This document shows positions 9,606-20,656 of a stretch of 64,000 nt of DNA, piece by piece. The position numbers were made by a program, and so were the translations under genes. Below the pieces are notes generated by a model. The model was not told where the DNA came from, made no database searches, and saw only the letters and a program-made list of their open reading frames with translations. Origin of the DNA: Pilasporangium apinafurcum (lineage: Eukaryota > Oomycota > Peronosporomycetes > Pythiales > Pythiaceae); the NCBI GenBank assembly GCA_001600495.1, contig BCKE01000038.1, positions 43,223-107,222 of the forward strand, in the 5' to 3' direction. Each line of letters begins with the position of its first letter. Position 1 is the stretch's first letter.

Positions 9606-12534
9606 ATGATGTCCACGCGACGATTGCGACGCAATACGCTGATGACCGCACGAAAGCAGTTCAACCCGCGGCACATGCATCTCCTCCAGCAGGTAAATTT
9701 TCGAACTGATAGCTAATGTAGTTACCAAAGATCCCATATGTCTGACTTGGATTGGATCGTGTTGGTTTCCTTTACTTGCATTCTGTAGCAACTGGGCAGT
9801 AGGCTCAATTGCTGTGGTATGAATGGTTTGCTACGCGTGCAGCATAACCCAGCGTTGATGCGGAATCTGCCGCAGGGTGCACGTCCACATTCGTTTGGTA
9901 CGTTTGCATATGGTGATGACGTTAAGTGGATATCACATGTGTGTGGCTGTACCATCATGAGAATCCTTCTTAACCATTCGGTGTGTATATACTCTTGTCT
10001 GCAACCATCAGTGCGAAGCACAGAGAAGACTGATAAAACGATGAACTTGATGACTTGGCTGTCCGAAAATATTCCAAAGGGTGGGTTGACCAGTTGCGCA
10101 TTGAATGGTCATACGAAACATATCGCACTCACGATAGCCACTTGTTGTCTTGTAATTATCAGGATTTGGACGATTCTACCCGAAGAATGGCGGTGCAGCG
10201 AACGGGGGCAAAGGAGCTGCTCCAAAGGCTGGTCCAAAAGCTTCTGAAAAATCGGCCGGTGATATGAAGAAACTGAGTTCGAAAAATGCAGATGGCAGTG
10301 GAAAGAGCGGTGGCAATGGCGGATTCGGCTCATCTGGTAGTGGTGGAAGCGGTGGCAGTAATAACGGGAAAGAGGGGATGGCATACTTGATACCACTCGC
10401 AGTCGCGGCACTCTTACTCTCGGATCTTGCGTCGATTGACAAACCGATGCAGGAAATCACGTACCAGGAATTTCGCAATAGTTTGTTGGAGTCTGGACGA
10501 GTGGAGAAACTTGTGGTTGTGAACAAGAAATATGTGAAAGTGTTTCTTCATGACACAGCATCTCCTTCGTCCAGCTCAACAAGCTCTGGCCCAGGTGATT
10601 TCTCCGGTTGGAACGAGAAGTCGCATCACGATTTTGGTTCCGATCATCATCAGCACGAGTCTTCTCACGTACCGACTCCTAGTACGACTGAGCGAAGCAA
10701 ACCATCGAATCAACCAACGTACTACTTTAACATTGGCAGTGTGGAAAGCTTTGAGCGCCAACTGGAACACGCTCAACACCAAATGGGCATTCGGTCACAT
10801 GACTATATCCCTGTCCAGTATGTCAATGAGATCAGTATTACGTCGGAACTGTTGAAGTTCTTGCCCACAATTGTGCTGGTCGGCTTCTTGCTGATGTCGA
10901 TGCGTGGTATTGGCGGTGGTGCTGGTGGTGGTGGCGGTGGCATCGGAAACATCTTCAAAGTGGGTAAGAGTCCAGCGAAGAAGATCACGAAGGAAGATAT
11001 TAAGATCACTTTCAAGGATGTCGCGGGTGTCGATGAAGCGAAGAAAGAGATTATGGAATTTGTGGACTTCTTGAGAAATCAGAAACGATTTACAGATCTC
11101 GGTGCTAAGATCCCAAAGGGTGCTCTTCTCGTTGGACCCCCTGGTACAGGTAAGACGTTGCTGGCAAAGGCTACTGCCGGTGAAGCGAGTGTGCCGTTTT
11201 TCAGTATCTCCGGTTCAGACTTCATTGAAATGTTTGTCGGTGTGGGTCCGTCTCGTGTCCGAGACTTATTCCGTGAAGCTCGTGCGAATGCGCCATGCAT
11301 CGTGTTCATTGATGAAATCGATGCTGTCGCTCGCGCACGTAGCAAGGGTCAATTTTCGGGAGGCAATGATGAGCGTGAAAATACTTTGAACCAGTTGTTG
11401 GTGGAAATGGACGGCTTCAACTCTAGTGAAGGTGTAGTGGTGCTTGCAGGCACCAATCGTGCCGATATTTTGGATAAAGCTATCCTGCGTCCTGGTCGTT
11501 TCGATCGACAGATCACTGTGGACAAACCAGATATCAAGGGTCGTCGTGAGATCTTCAAGGTTCACTTAAAGGGACTGCACCTGGATGGTAACGTCGATGA
11601 TTTTGCACGGCGTATGGCAGCGTTAACACCTGGATTTGCTGGTGCTGAAATTGCCAACATTTGCAACGAAGCGGCTATTGTGGCTGCTCGGCGTAACGCG
11701 AAGAGCATCACCTTCAAGGACTTTGAACAAGCTACAGATCGTGTGATTGGTGGCTTGGAAACGAACCGCCTCATGACCCCAGAAGAGAAGAAAACCGTTG
11801 CCTACCACGAAGCTGGCCATGCTGTTGCTGGCTGGTTCTTGGAACATGCGGATCCATTGCTGAAGGTGACGATTGTCCCCCGTGGGAAAGGCTCGCTCGG
11901 ATATGCCCAATATCTCCCGAAAGAAGTCGCTTTACATAGCAGAGATGCAATGATCGATATCATGTGCATGGCCTTGGGTGGCCGTGCATCGGAGTACATC
12001 AACTTTGACGGCCGTATCACGACTGGCGCGTCTGATGATTTACGCCGAGTCACACAGATTGCCTACTCGATGGTCCAACTCTATGGTATGAACGATCGCG
12101 TCGGTCAATTGGCTTTTCCGAAGGAAGAAGGCATGTTCCCAGACAAGCTTTACAGTGAAAAAACTGCCCAAGTGATGGACGAAGAGGTACAGAAGATCGT
12201 GTCTGAGGCATACGAGCGCACCAAGAGCTTGCTCACGGAAAAGAAGGACGTCTTGCATGATCTAGCGGAGGAACTACTGAAGAATGAAACCATCAATCAT
12301 TCCGACATCGTTCGTGTTCTTGGCCCACGTCCTTTTGGTGGCAACAAGACGTACACCGAGTTTGTGGAAGAGTCGTGGCAAGAAGCAGACAAATATGAAG
12401 CAGAAAAGTTAGCAAAAGAAGATGTGGCAAAGAAGCAGTTGAGTGATGAACCGACTGACGAGTCTAGCACATCCGAGTCTCAGGAAGACAACAAAGATGC
12501 ACTAGCCAGTGACGATGACAAGAAATCGAACTAG
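9606..12534 (+). CDS. AFG3: Mitochondrial m-AAA (AFG3/FtsH-type) metalloprotease
   Basis: ATP-dependent zinc protease of the mitochondrial inner membrane that degrades or processes membrane and matrix proteins. Four exons (9606-9692, 9789-9897, 10012-10080, 10163-12534) join in frame to about 878 residues, the usual AFG3L2 size. The Arg-rich N-terminus ([20 protein letters not shown]) looks like a mitochondrial targeting peptide. [13 protein letters not shown] is encoded across the exon 3/4 join. Two membrane segments lie at about 162-177 and 322-336. The AAA domain has Walker A GPPGTGKT (about 413), Walker B VFIDEIDA (about 472) and the second region of homology [10 protein letters not shown]. 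The peptidase domain has the HEAGH zinc site (about 637-641) and a conserved GGRASE region. An acidic, Ser-rich tail follows. Plant FtsH or bacterial FtsH are less likely, because of the targeting peptide and the extended N-terminal domain. It is convergent to the PDZ-like gene. Confidence 0.95.
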
Positions 12535-12934
12535 AAGACAATACTCTTTTTGTTCAGAATTCTCTCAATGCAGGTTGACTATTTTTTTTGGAGAGTAGGC
12601 ACTGGTTTTGTGGATATTCGATAGACCAAAACAAAATAAACGAAAAGAAACAAACACGAACAGCAGTGCGCTTTGGAGCATCAAGTGCACCATTGGGTTG
12701 CCGAAATCTTTAATAATATCTTTTGTTGGACATGCATCGAAGATCGAAAATGTATTTACAAGCCTTGAATGAGAGAGCGTCACACTATTAATTAACCTAC
12801 TCTTGTGACAATTTTCATTCTGTGGATTTTGCTGTGTCGACTACTCTATTGCCAGCTATCAGTTCCTCCATTTTACTTCCTATCTGTCGATCCAATTCAT
12901 CCTAAATCGACTTGAAAGACACAACCACCATCTC

Positions 12935-13822
12935 TCAGACCTCTCTCTTACTGTTTTGTTTCTCGAATTTGCTTGGATTACGGAAGATAAATTCGCGCTC
13001 GAGATGTGACGAGAGGTTGAGGATCCGAATCACATCGCGTACGGGCATGCGCGCTACGTCAATGTCGTTGATTGCATATAATAACGAGCCTTTCACGATC
13101 AGTCCGCTGTTCTCAATAGTACACTTGGTACCATTGGATTTTCTGACGAACCCATCGACCGTTGGGGGCATGCCTGGTTCATTCTCGACTTGTAGTACGA
13201 GTCCACAAGGACCTGGTGGTACAATGATGCTGATAAACGGGTTCGCACGCAACTTCCAGTCTTCCTCCGTGAGTGACTCGTTGTCATCGGAGATCACACT
13301 GTACGAGCCCATATGTTGTTGTGGCGACAATTTTGTTCGTTTCTTTGTATTTCTCTGTCCGTTGACAGGCTGTGGAGTATCGTTATACTCATTTCTCAGG
13401 TCATCATCGTTTAATTCATCACTCGTAGAGCTTTCGTCTGAATCAGTGAATAAGTAGGCTGAATCCAAGCGCGCAGCCACCATCTGCAACTTACTGCGTG
13501 GACTCATTGGTGGTTCCTGGAGCTTGAGGCGGAAGGCATCGGCGATGGCCATGGCGTTGCTCTGTCGGTTCGCGAGCATCTCATCGTCCTCGCCATCGGC
13601 GTAGCAAACATCATCCGAGAGCTCGTTTGTCTCGCCACGACTGTGACGGTGCGAACTGCTGTGCAGATGTGGTCGTTTTAGGTCCTTCGCGAATGGAGGG
13701 AACGTCGTGTTGCCGTAGTATCTGCCCGTGGTGGACTGTCTACTAGTGTTCCGTAGTGTGCGGCCATGTAGCCCCGTGTAGTCGTCTGTGCGGCCACCGC
13801 AAGAACAGAGCGCTGCACCCAT
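12935..13822 (-). CDS. PDZ-like protein with probable lipidated N-terminus
   Basis: A single-exon, 295-residue frame. It begins MGAALCSCGGR: a glycine at position 2 and cysteines at 6 and 8 fit N-myristoylation plus palmitoylation, so membrane association is likely. Residues about 30-200 are polar, with Ser/Asp/Asn-rich low complexity. The C-terminal 90 residues look like a PDZ-type fold. They have a hydrophobic strand with the carboxylate loop region (ISIIVPPGPCGLVLQ), then GLIVKGSLLYAINDIDVARM (the usual 'G..I..INg..v' core), followed by PVRDVIRIL and a final strand REFIFR. PDZ domains bind C-terminal peptides, so an adaptor or scaffold role is plausible. No ligand can be inferred. No known named homologue was recognised. 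Confidence 0.72.
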   Translation of the reverse strand: MGAALCSCGGRTDDYTGLHGRTLRNTSRQSTTGRYYGNTTFPPFAKDLKRPHLHSSSHRHSRGETNELSDDVCYADGEDDEMLANRQSNAMAIADAFRLKLQEPPMSPRSKLQMVAARLDSAYLFTDSDESSTSDELNDDDLRNEYNDTPQPVNGQRNTKKRTKLSPQQHMGSYSVISDDNESLTEEDWKLRANPFISIIVPPGPCGLVLQVENEPGMPPTVDGFVRKSNGTKCTIENSGLIVKGSLLYAINDIDVARMPVRDVIRILNLSSHLEREFIFRNPSKFEKQNSKREV

Positions 13823-14410
13823 GATATTGTGCTATTCTGTAAGTTGATTTTGTTGGTGTTTTTGGGAACTCCAGAAGGAAAATAAATAAGTGGGAGAAGC
13901 TAATACTGAAATCAAGAGAAAGGCTGAAAAACTCATCTGCCATCCACATGGAAGGGACAGCTCTACGCTCATTCCTCTCGCGCTTGAGAAGCGAAGAAAG
14001 ACGCCAGAGGAGGAGGAGGAGGAGGAGAAAGAGGATGGGCAACTCACTCCTACTCTGTATATAGGAAGCAAAAATGTCATGGGTGGAATCAGAATCAGAT
14101 TGATGAAGTGAAACCCTGACAAAAGTGATAGTGGAAGATTTGGTGGAAAGATACTTACGCTTTCACCCAGATGGCTTCTTTTTTTAATGCCGACTCTTCC
14201 GTTTTTTATATATGCTCACGGTGAAAATGGCTTGACAAAAGTAGAGAATGGTAATGGAAGCAAAAATGCAGGACAATATCTCTCGCATCCATGCCGGCTC
14301 TTGCTTCTGGATTTAAATTTATCGTTATGTACGGTATTTCTGATAAGCTACATACTGTTTTGCTCACTGAAATGTATGTGCATACAGTCTTCTTGCATTT
14401 CCGTCTTTGG
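13823..14410. other. Intergenic with short AGG/GAG repeat
   Basis: Upstream region of the PDZ-like gene and downstream of the first GH47 gene. It contains a purine trinucleotide run (GAGGAGGAGGAGGAGGAG) at about 14007-14028. No gene recognised; the overlapping small frames show no domain. Confidence 0.5.
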
Positions 14411-16519
14411 CTACCAGTGGTATGTGATGGAGCCATCTTTGATGATAGGCAACGGATGGGCCTCTGTGTTGAACACGATCTCGTCTAATGGTAGCAAATC
14501 ATCGTCAGAAAAGAGCAAATAAAGATACTTCAAGGTCTCAGCGATGAAGAAGCTCTCCATCGGCATGCCGCGCGTCTTCACAGGGCCAGCGTAAACATTA
14601 TTTGTACTGCGATATCCTCCTTGCTCAACCTATAGTCAAGCATGTAATGATCATCATTGCAGCATACTGCGAAAATCACTCATCTTAGAGTAGATATACC
14701 TTGCTGTGCGTCTCAAGTGCAGTAATAACCACTCGTCCATATTCCCGATAGAGCTCGTCACCAGTAACTCGATAGAGAATCATCAAGCTTTCCACCGTTT
14801 CTGGTCGAAGGATGTTATAATCTTGATCGTTTGGCACAGACACTTCATCGCTCAAGCTTGTGTTGAACTGACCAAGCCATTTATCTGTATTAAAGCGAAC
14901 CATCTCCGGTGCAAGCTTTGTTTTGGTAAACAAATACATCTACAATTTGTCACACAAGTAATCGATAAGAAATACGTAGCCTGGGAGGCAAATAAATGCA
15001 TCCAGTCGTTCCAACCTGCATACAGGATGCCGTCAACTCTTTGGCTAGTTCTAAATGATCGACAGGCATTCCGTGGGCATATCCCAGCGCAAGCATGCCA
15101 GGCACGAAGCAAGTCAAGTGCTCCATCACAGGAATCAGTTGTCCGGTCATCGACATTTCACCGACAAACGTGAAATTTGATGGGAACGATCGGCCAATCA
15201 GCTTCCTTTTCATGCCGTCTACGGCTGTCATATACATCTTTTTCATGACATGATCTTGCTTGTTGGATTGCAGCCATTGTTTGAGCAAATACTCGAAATA
15301 GCTGTCTCCAAGAGCTCCCATTGATATCTTGGAAGGGAATCCCCTGGTGAAACCAAACTTATATCCAACTCAGACGTCTACTTGCTACAAGAAAAGATGA
15401 GAAGCATACCTGAGATTATCCCAGTCCAAAATGACGGGGATCAATCCGTCTGGATGGTATTCCTCCACCATTTCAATCATCTATGGTAATGATTCACAAC
15501 ATTTGATTGCATTTCAAGCCGATATTTGCAGGGCGTGGAAGGCTTCAAAAGTCCACTCACCATCGTATTAATGTGTTTCACCGAGTCCAGATACGTTTTT
15601 GTCTTGGTTGCGTATGCTAGGTAGGCAAATTCAAGCTGGAACGTGTTTGCTTCCGACAAAAATGGGCTCCCTCGACCTGTTTTCGACTATTGCAATGCAA
15701 TTAAAATGTGATTCTCTTAAAAACAGGCAATACAATCGTTTTGATGTCTACGCACAACAAGGTCGAATTTTCGGCACGGGACAAAGGCTTCTCCGCAAGT
15801 AAATCCCTCATTCAATGCATCCCCCAGGGATTTAGCAAGTTCCAGAAGGTGTTTCTCCCCTGCAATTATCATGCACAGGTTTGGTCAATACCTAGAGTGA
15901 TAGGACCAAGGGAGTACAATGCTTAATTATACACACCTGAAAGGTAATATGCGGATAGTAGCCCACCGAGTGAGCGAATAGTGATCTCAAAAAAACTCAC
16001 GCTGCCTTCCTGGAACATCCGATTGTGCAGATTATCCTTCGCCCAGGCGCTGGCCTCGTCGAACTCTTCATGGAGCCCCATGATGAAAAGCGTATCCAGT
16101 GAGTCCACGAGTGTCAGCGACATGTCGTGTGCATACACAGTACCGCGCTCCATGTGGATCACATTCAAATAGTCACTCCACTCGCCAAACTGGCGATACC
16201 CTTTCCATGCGTGCTGTGTCATCTCTACTACGCGCTGTTGATCAAACGTTTGCCACTGCGCGCGGTCATGAAAATACTCGCGCCAGCTTCTGCCCCCACG
16301 TGTGCTGTTGCCGTTGCGGAGTGTTTTGTGATTGGAACCTCGGAAAGCAACACGTTGGTTGAAGATGGCGTCATTCATTCGCAATTGCTGATTTAGCAAC
16401 AGATATCGCCACGAGAGCAGCAGCCATGCGCCCGTTACACCGATGCAGATCAATAGAAACTGCTTTAGCGTGGACATGGATGTCCATGATGCACGGAAAG
16501 ACAGCGGCTTCTTGCCCAT
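14411..16519 (-). CDS. GH47 class I alpha-1,2-mannosidase, tandem copy 1
   Basis: Class I mannosidases trim alpha-1,2-linked mannose from N-glycans in the ER/Golgi lumen, using a bound calcium. About eight exons can be joined. The N-terminus ([12 protein letters not shown]...) has a short cytosolic part and one membrane segment ([18 protein letters not shown]), so it is a type II protein. Family blocks in order: [46 protein letters not shown] with the first catalytic acid; [94 protein letters not shown]; and the calcium threonine in NTEAHPLP. Start at ATG 16519, since the longer frame lacks an ATG and the paralogue starts at the matching point. An ER mannosidase I type is more likely than EDEM, because of the short linker and the anchor. 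Confidence 0.9.
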
Positions 16520-16820
16520 ACTTGCTTGGTCACTGTCGCTGATATGCAAACAGCACCTCCAGTATCAGTCTGTAAATTTAAACAGATTTATTATGAGAGC
16601 TTGTTTGACTATTTTCACAATAAAATGTATACTTTATCGAGTACGAGACACAAACAGTCTTTTCGATTAGCATTTACTTGTCTCCAGTAGCTTAATCTCC
16701 TTTTATTGGACAAAAAATTGTGAAAAGCACCGAGATCTTGAAAGGTCAGCAACGTAAATCAGTTTATTGGAGCACCTCGACAACATATTGTACGCTTGAT
16801 AGAGGGATTACATTTTGTTA

Positions 16821-16836
16821 TCTCTCTCTCTCTCTC
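16821..16836. repeat. (TC)8 microsatellite at the 3' end of GH47 copy 2
   Basis: Eight TC units (GA on the coding strand) starting immediately after, and overlapping, the TGA stop of the second mannosidase gene. The copy-specific C-terminus may have drifted because of this repeat. Confidence 0.85.
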
Positions 16837-18906
16837 AATGGGACATCGTAGAACTATTATTGATGATAGGTAACGGATGGGCCTCTGTGTTGAACACGAT
16901 CTCGTCTAATGGTAGCAAATCATCGTCAGAAAAGAGCAAATAAAGATACTTCAAGGTCTCAGCGACGAAGAAGCTCTCCATCATTTTGCCATGTGTCTTC
17001 ACAGGACCCCCATAGATGCTGTTGGTACTGCGATACCCTCCTTGCTCAAGCTGGCAGAGAAAACATTACTCATCAAATCCAAATTTTGCACTGAAACATC
17101 CTATTCGTAATGAACGTATATACCTTGCTGTATGTCTCGAACGCATTCACAATCACTCGTCCATACTCCCGATAGATCTCGTCACCAGTGACTCGGTAGA
17201 GGATCATCAAACTTTCCACCGTTTCCGGACGAAGGATGTTGTAGTCTTGGTCGTTGGATACTGAAATTTCATCACGCACACTGGATCTCGACTTGTTAGT
17301 GTTGAAATTTACCATCTCCGGTGCAAGCTTCGCCATGGTAAACAAATACATCTAAAGATGTTCGCGAAGAAAGCAATAAACATTTCTGGCAAAACTTAAC
17401 CAAATGTACAAAAAATAATTCGTTCTTACCTGCATACAGGTTGCCGTCAGCTCCTTGGCGAGATTCAGATGCTCAACAGGCATTCCATGGACATACCCCA
17501 ATGCGAGCATACCCGGCACAAAACACACTAAGTGCTCCATCAAGGGAACCAATTCTCCCTTAGACGAGATTTCACCGATAAATGTGTAATTTGATGGAAA
17601 CGATCGCCCAATCATTTTCGCTTTGATACCATCCACGGCCGTCATGTACATTTGCTTCATGACATGATCTTGCTTGCCTGATTGTATCCACTGCTTGAGT
17701 AAGTACTCAAAATAACTGTCCCCAAGAGCCCCTATTGATATTTTGGAAGGGTGAACCCTACCAATCGCAAACGGAGGCTCACAAATCTTTTGGCTCGGAG
17801 TGTTGCATGACAGCCGAAGAGACGTACCTCCCATTCTTCCAATCCACTTTCACAGGAATCAACCCGTCTGGAATGTAGTTGTTAACCATTTCAATCATCT
17901 AATTGAAGAAGGGATGGCGAGAAACGTTCATACGGTGAACAATCAATGAAATACATACGACATGCGCTTACCATCGTATTGATGTGCTTTATCGGATCAA
18001 GATACGCCTCTGTTTGGGTAGCATATGCCAAATAGGCAAACTCGAGCTGAAATGTGTTTGCTTCTGACAAGAAAGGGGTTCCATGACCTACTCCAGACTA
18101 TTCCATTACAATTAGAACGTATTTCAGCAACATCTTCATCGATGTATTTGTGTTCACCTACAATGAGGTCAATCCGCTGACATGGAACGCGTGCATGGCC
18201 GCATGTGAATCCGGCATTTAGTACGTCTCCTAGGTGTTTTGCGAGTTCTAGTAAGTGCTTCTCCCCTACAAGCGTTGCATTCAAGTCAGCACAAGATCAC
18301 AGTGTCACGAAAAACTGAAACAGCGATACACACACCCGATAGGAAATACGCGGATAGCAGTCCACCGAGTGAGCGAATAGTGATCTCAAAAAAACTCACG
18401 CTGCCTTGACGAAACATCCGGTCGTACAGATTCCCCTTCGCCCAGGCGCTGGCTTCGTCAAATTCTTCATGAAGCCCCATGATGAAAAGCGTATCCAGTG
18501 AGTCCACGAGTGTCAGCGACATGTCGTGTGTGTATACAGTGCCGCCTTTCATGAGATTCACGTTGAGGTAGTCTTTCCATTCACCAAACTGGCGATACCC
18601 TTTCCACGCATGCTGTGTCATTTTCACGATGCGCAGTTGGTCGGGCGTTCGCCACTGCGCACGTTCACGGAAATACTCGCGCCAACTTTGGTCGCCACGT
18701 GTACTGTTGCTGCGATCAGCGCGGAGAAGCGCCGCGCCTTTGCTCAAAATGGTATCGTTCGCCCATAATCGCTGGTTTAACAGTAGCAAGTGCCACGAGA
18801 ACAGCAGCCCCGCCAATGACACACAAACACACAGAATCATAAACTGCTTGAGCATCGATGACTTGGGAACCGACAGCTCCGGCGGTGACGCCATTTGTTT
18901 CCCCAT
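16835..18906 (-). CDS. GH47 class I alpha-1,2-mannosidase, tandem copy 2
   Basis: A second complete GH47 gene with the same exon order as its neighbour and the same orientation. The N-terminus [20 protein letters not shown] leads into an anchor helix ([18 protein letters not shown]). It keeps [112 protein letters not shown] and NTEAHPLP. It differs from copy 1 in the last residues (INNSSTMSH here) and in the stem region. The 3' coding segment is almost base-for-base identical to copy 1, while the middle exons have diverged, so gene conversion at the 3' end is possible. Both copies keep the catalytic acids. Start set at ATG 18906; the codon before it in the same frame is a TTG. Confidence 0.9.
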
Positions 18907-19157
18907 CAATGCCTTCCTTAGTCGTGTTGGACTGTTCGATCTTGATAACTAAGTATCCATATTTGGTTCTTTTATGGAAATTCCTGCGTACGGTTTGTAC
19001 CACGGTTGAATATTGAGTTAGGGAAAAGATCGCCATCCATTGCACTCAAAGTCTAAAACCGGCACTTTTTTTGAAGCACCGCCGGGAGACCTCCATATAA
19101 GCACATATAGTATGGAGCACAATAAATCATGAGTGGGAATTGCTTGAAACTGCCATT

Positions 19158-19868
19158 TTAACAAGCAATCCGCGAGCCAACGGTGCCAGTTTTCAGTTGT
19201 TTTCCTAAACTCAAAAAATCCGCAACTGCCTTTTAGCACATAATATTTTGGCATAGGATAGTTTTTTATTTGTAATGATGAACAAAGCAAACAGCGTTCA
19301 AATCGAACTAGTGGTTGTCGAGTAATTAGCAGTCAAAGATGAGTATTCGCTTCCATTTTGGCATTGTTTTAGCTTGATGGTCATCGTTTTTATTTCTTTT
19401 GATTCATAATTCGTTTCATATATGTCATTTACCCTAACCATATTGAATAAAATGAGCTCTAATATTGTCAAGAGTGTTTGTCGTCCAAGTAATTTGGCGG
19501 CAATCTTCGAGTTATTGGTGCAATACTGTTGGTGTCTTAAGCCACGCTTCAGCACTTGAGTTCCATACTATGTGCTACAGAGTATATCATTGGACAAAAA
19601 TGGTATTGTGGTATTTTTTATGTTCTGAACGACCTTGAGAATCGCAAAATCGATGACCATCTGACAGAAAATGCAAATTTTGTCGTACCAGTTCTCCTCT
19701 CTGGATGCTACGACTTGGATAATAATCACGGGAAACAAGTTTTCTTGGACGGATCTGTTTCGAACTGCCACACATTTTCGTAGAGCACGAATAGCGGATT
19801 TTTTGGATTTTGGCCAACCTAAGAATTAGGCTGTTTTTGGCTCCCTTGACTTGCGGATTGCTTGTTAA
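19158..19868. mobile_element. piggyBac-like 711-bp nonautonomous element, copy 1
   Basis: Bounded on both sides by TTAA, with perfect ~13-bp terminal inverted repeats (ACAAGCAATCCGC at the left, GCGGATTGCTTGT at the right). TTAA target use is the hallmark of piggyBac. A short plus-strand reading (19556-19783) contains DNNHGKQVFLD, resembling the conserved piggyBac transposase block around one catalytic aspartate, so this may be an internally deleted derivative of a full element. It cannot encode a complete transposase. The copy at 35169-35879 has the same length and, in my comparison, differs at one base. It lies just upstream of the second mannosidase gene. Confidence 0.82.
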
Positions 19869-20656
19869 TTAAAATTTACTATTTTATCTGTGTAGTTGTA
19901 CTGTTTTTTATTATTATCATGGTTATTTCGTGGGGTACGGCGAGGTGTTAACCTCAAGAGATCATGTGAGATACCAAAGTATCTCAGGGAGGATCCACTG
20001 CCATGTTGTCCGGGTCTGATTTGATTAACAAAAGCTACCTAAGACTAAACAACCACTGAGTAGGCGTCTTCACAATGTAGAGTCATTAAGTCCAGGAGAG
20101 CAGGTGTTCATTCTTGAGAAAGATGTTTCAAGTGTGATGTTTGCCTTCCTTTCGCATCGATACTAGTGCACCACGCTTTCTGAACAATCACTTTGATTTT
20201 GTCATCAGCTGGATTTCCTCAAACATACACTGTCATTGCCTCACACCCTTTCTTGAAAAGAAGAATAATGCTGAATAAAGCACATTGCAGAGAGTTGGAA
20301 ACAAGTTTTTGCTTCTATTGATGTGGATCTGTTCGCTTTAACAAAACGCGTCAAACTGTATCCTACAGATAGCAGGAATCAGTTTTCAAATCCTCTAGTA
20401 ATTTTTGTCCAATATTTTTTCTTCCATATGCATTGTATTGATTTTATTGGCTGAAATTTGATTTTTCGATCTTGAAAGGTTTCTTTTATTTTGTGCGCGC
20501 ATTTCCGAATGAGGTGGTTGAGCATGGAGAGTGTGGAGAACAGCACATTCGTCTTTTCTTGCACACTTATCGCTGCTAGTAGATTGGGTTCTAAAGTGCT
20601 TATCTGGGTATATTAAGCTCAACGGCCTTGGCGTCAACGACTAAGCAAGAGAAAGC
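19869..20656. other. Intergenic, nothing recognised
   Basis: About 790 bp, AT-rich near 20,380-20,500, upstream of the 2,212-codon gene. No coding or RNA feature recognised. The promoter of the large gene should lie in its right part, but no clear initiator motif was found. Confidence 0.4.

Noticed and set aside
16520-16549. Upstream extension of the first GH47 protein
   Set aside because: The extra residues begin at TTG rather than ATG, and the tandem paralogue starts at the equivalent of 16519.
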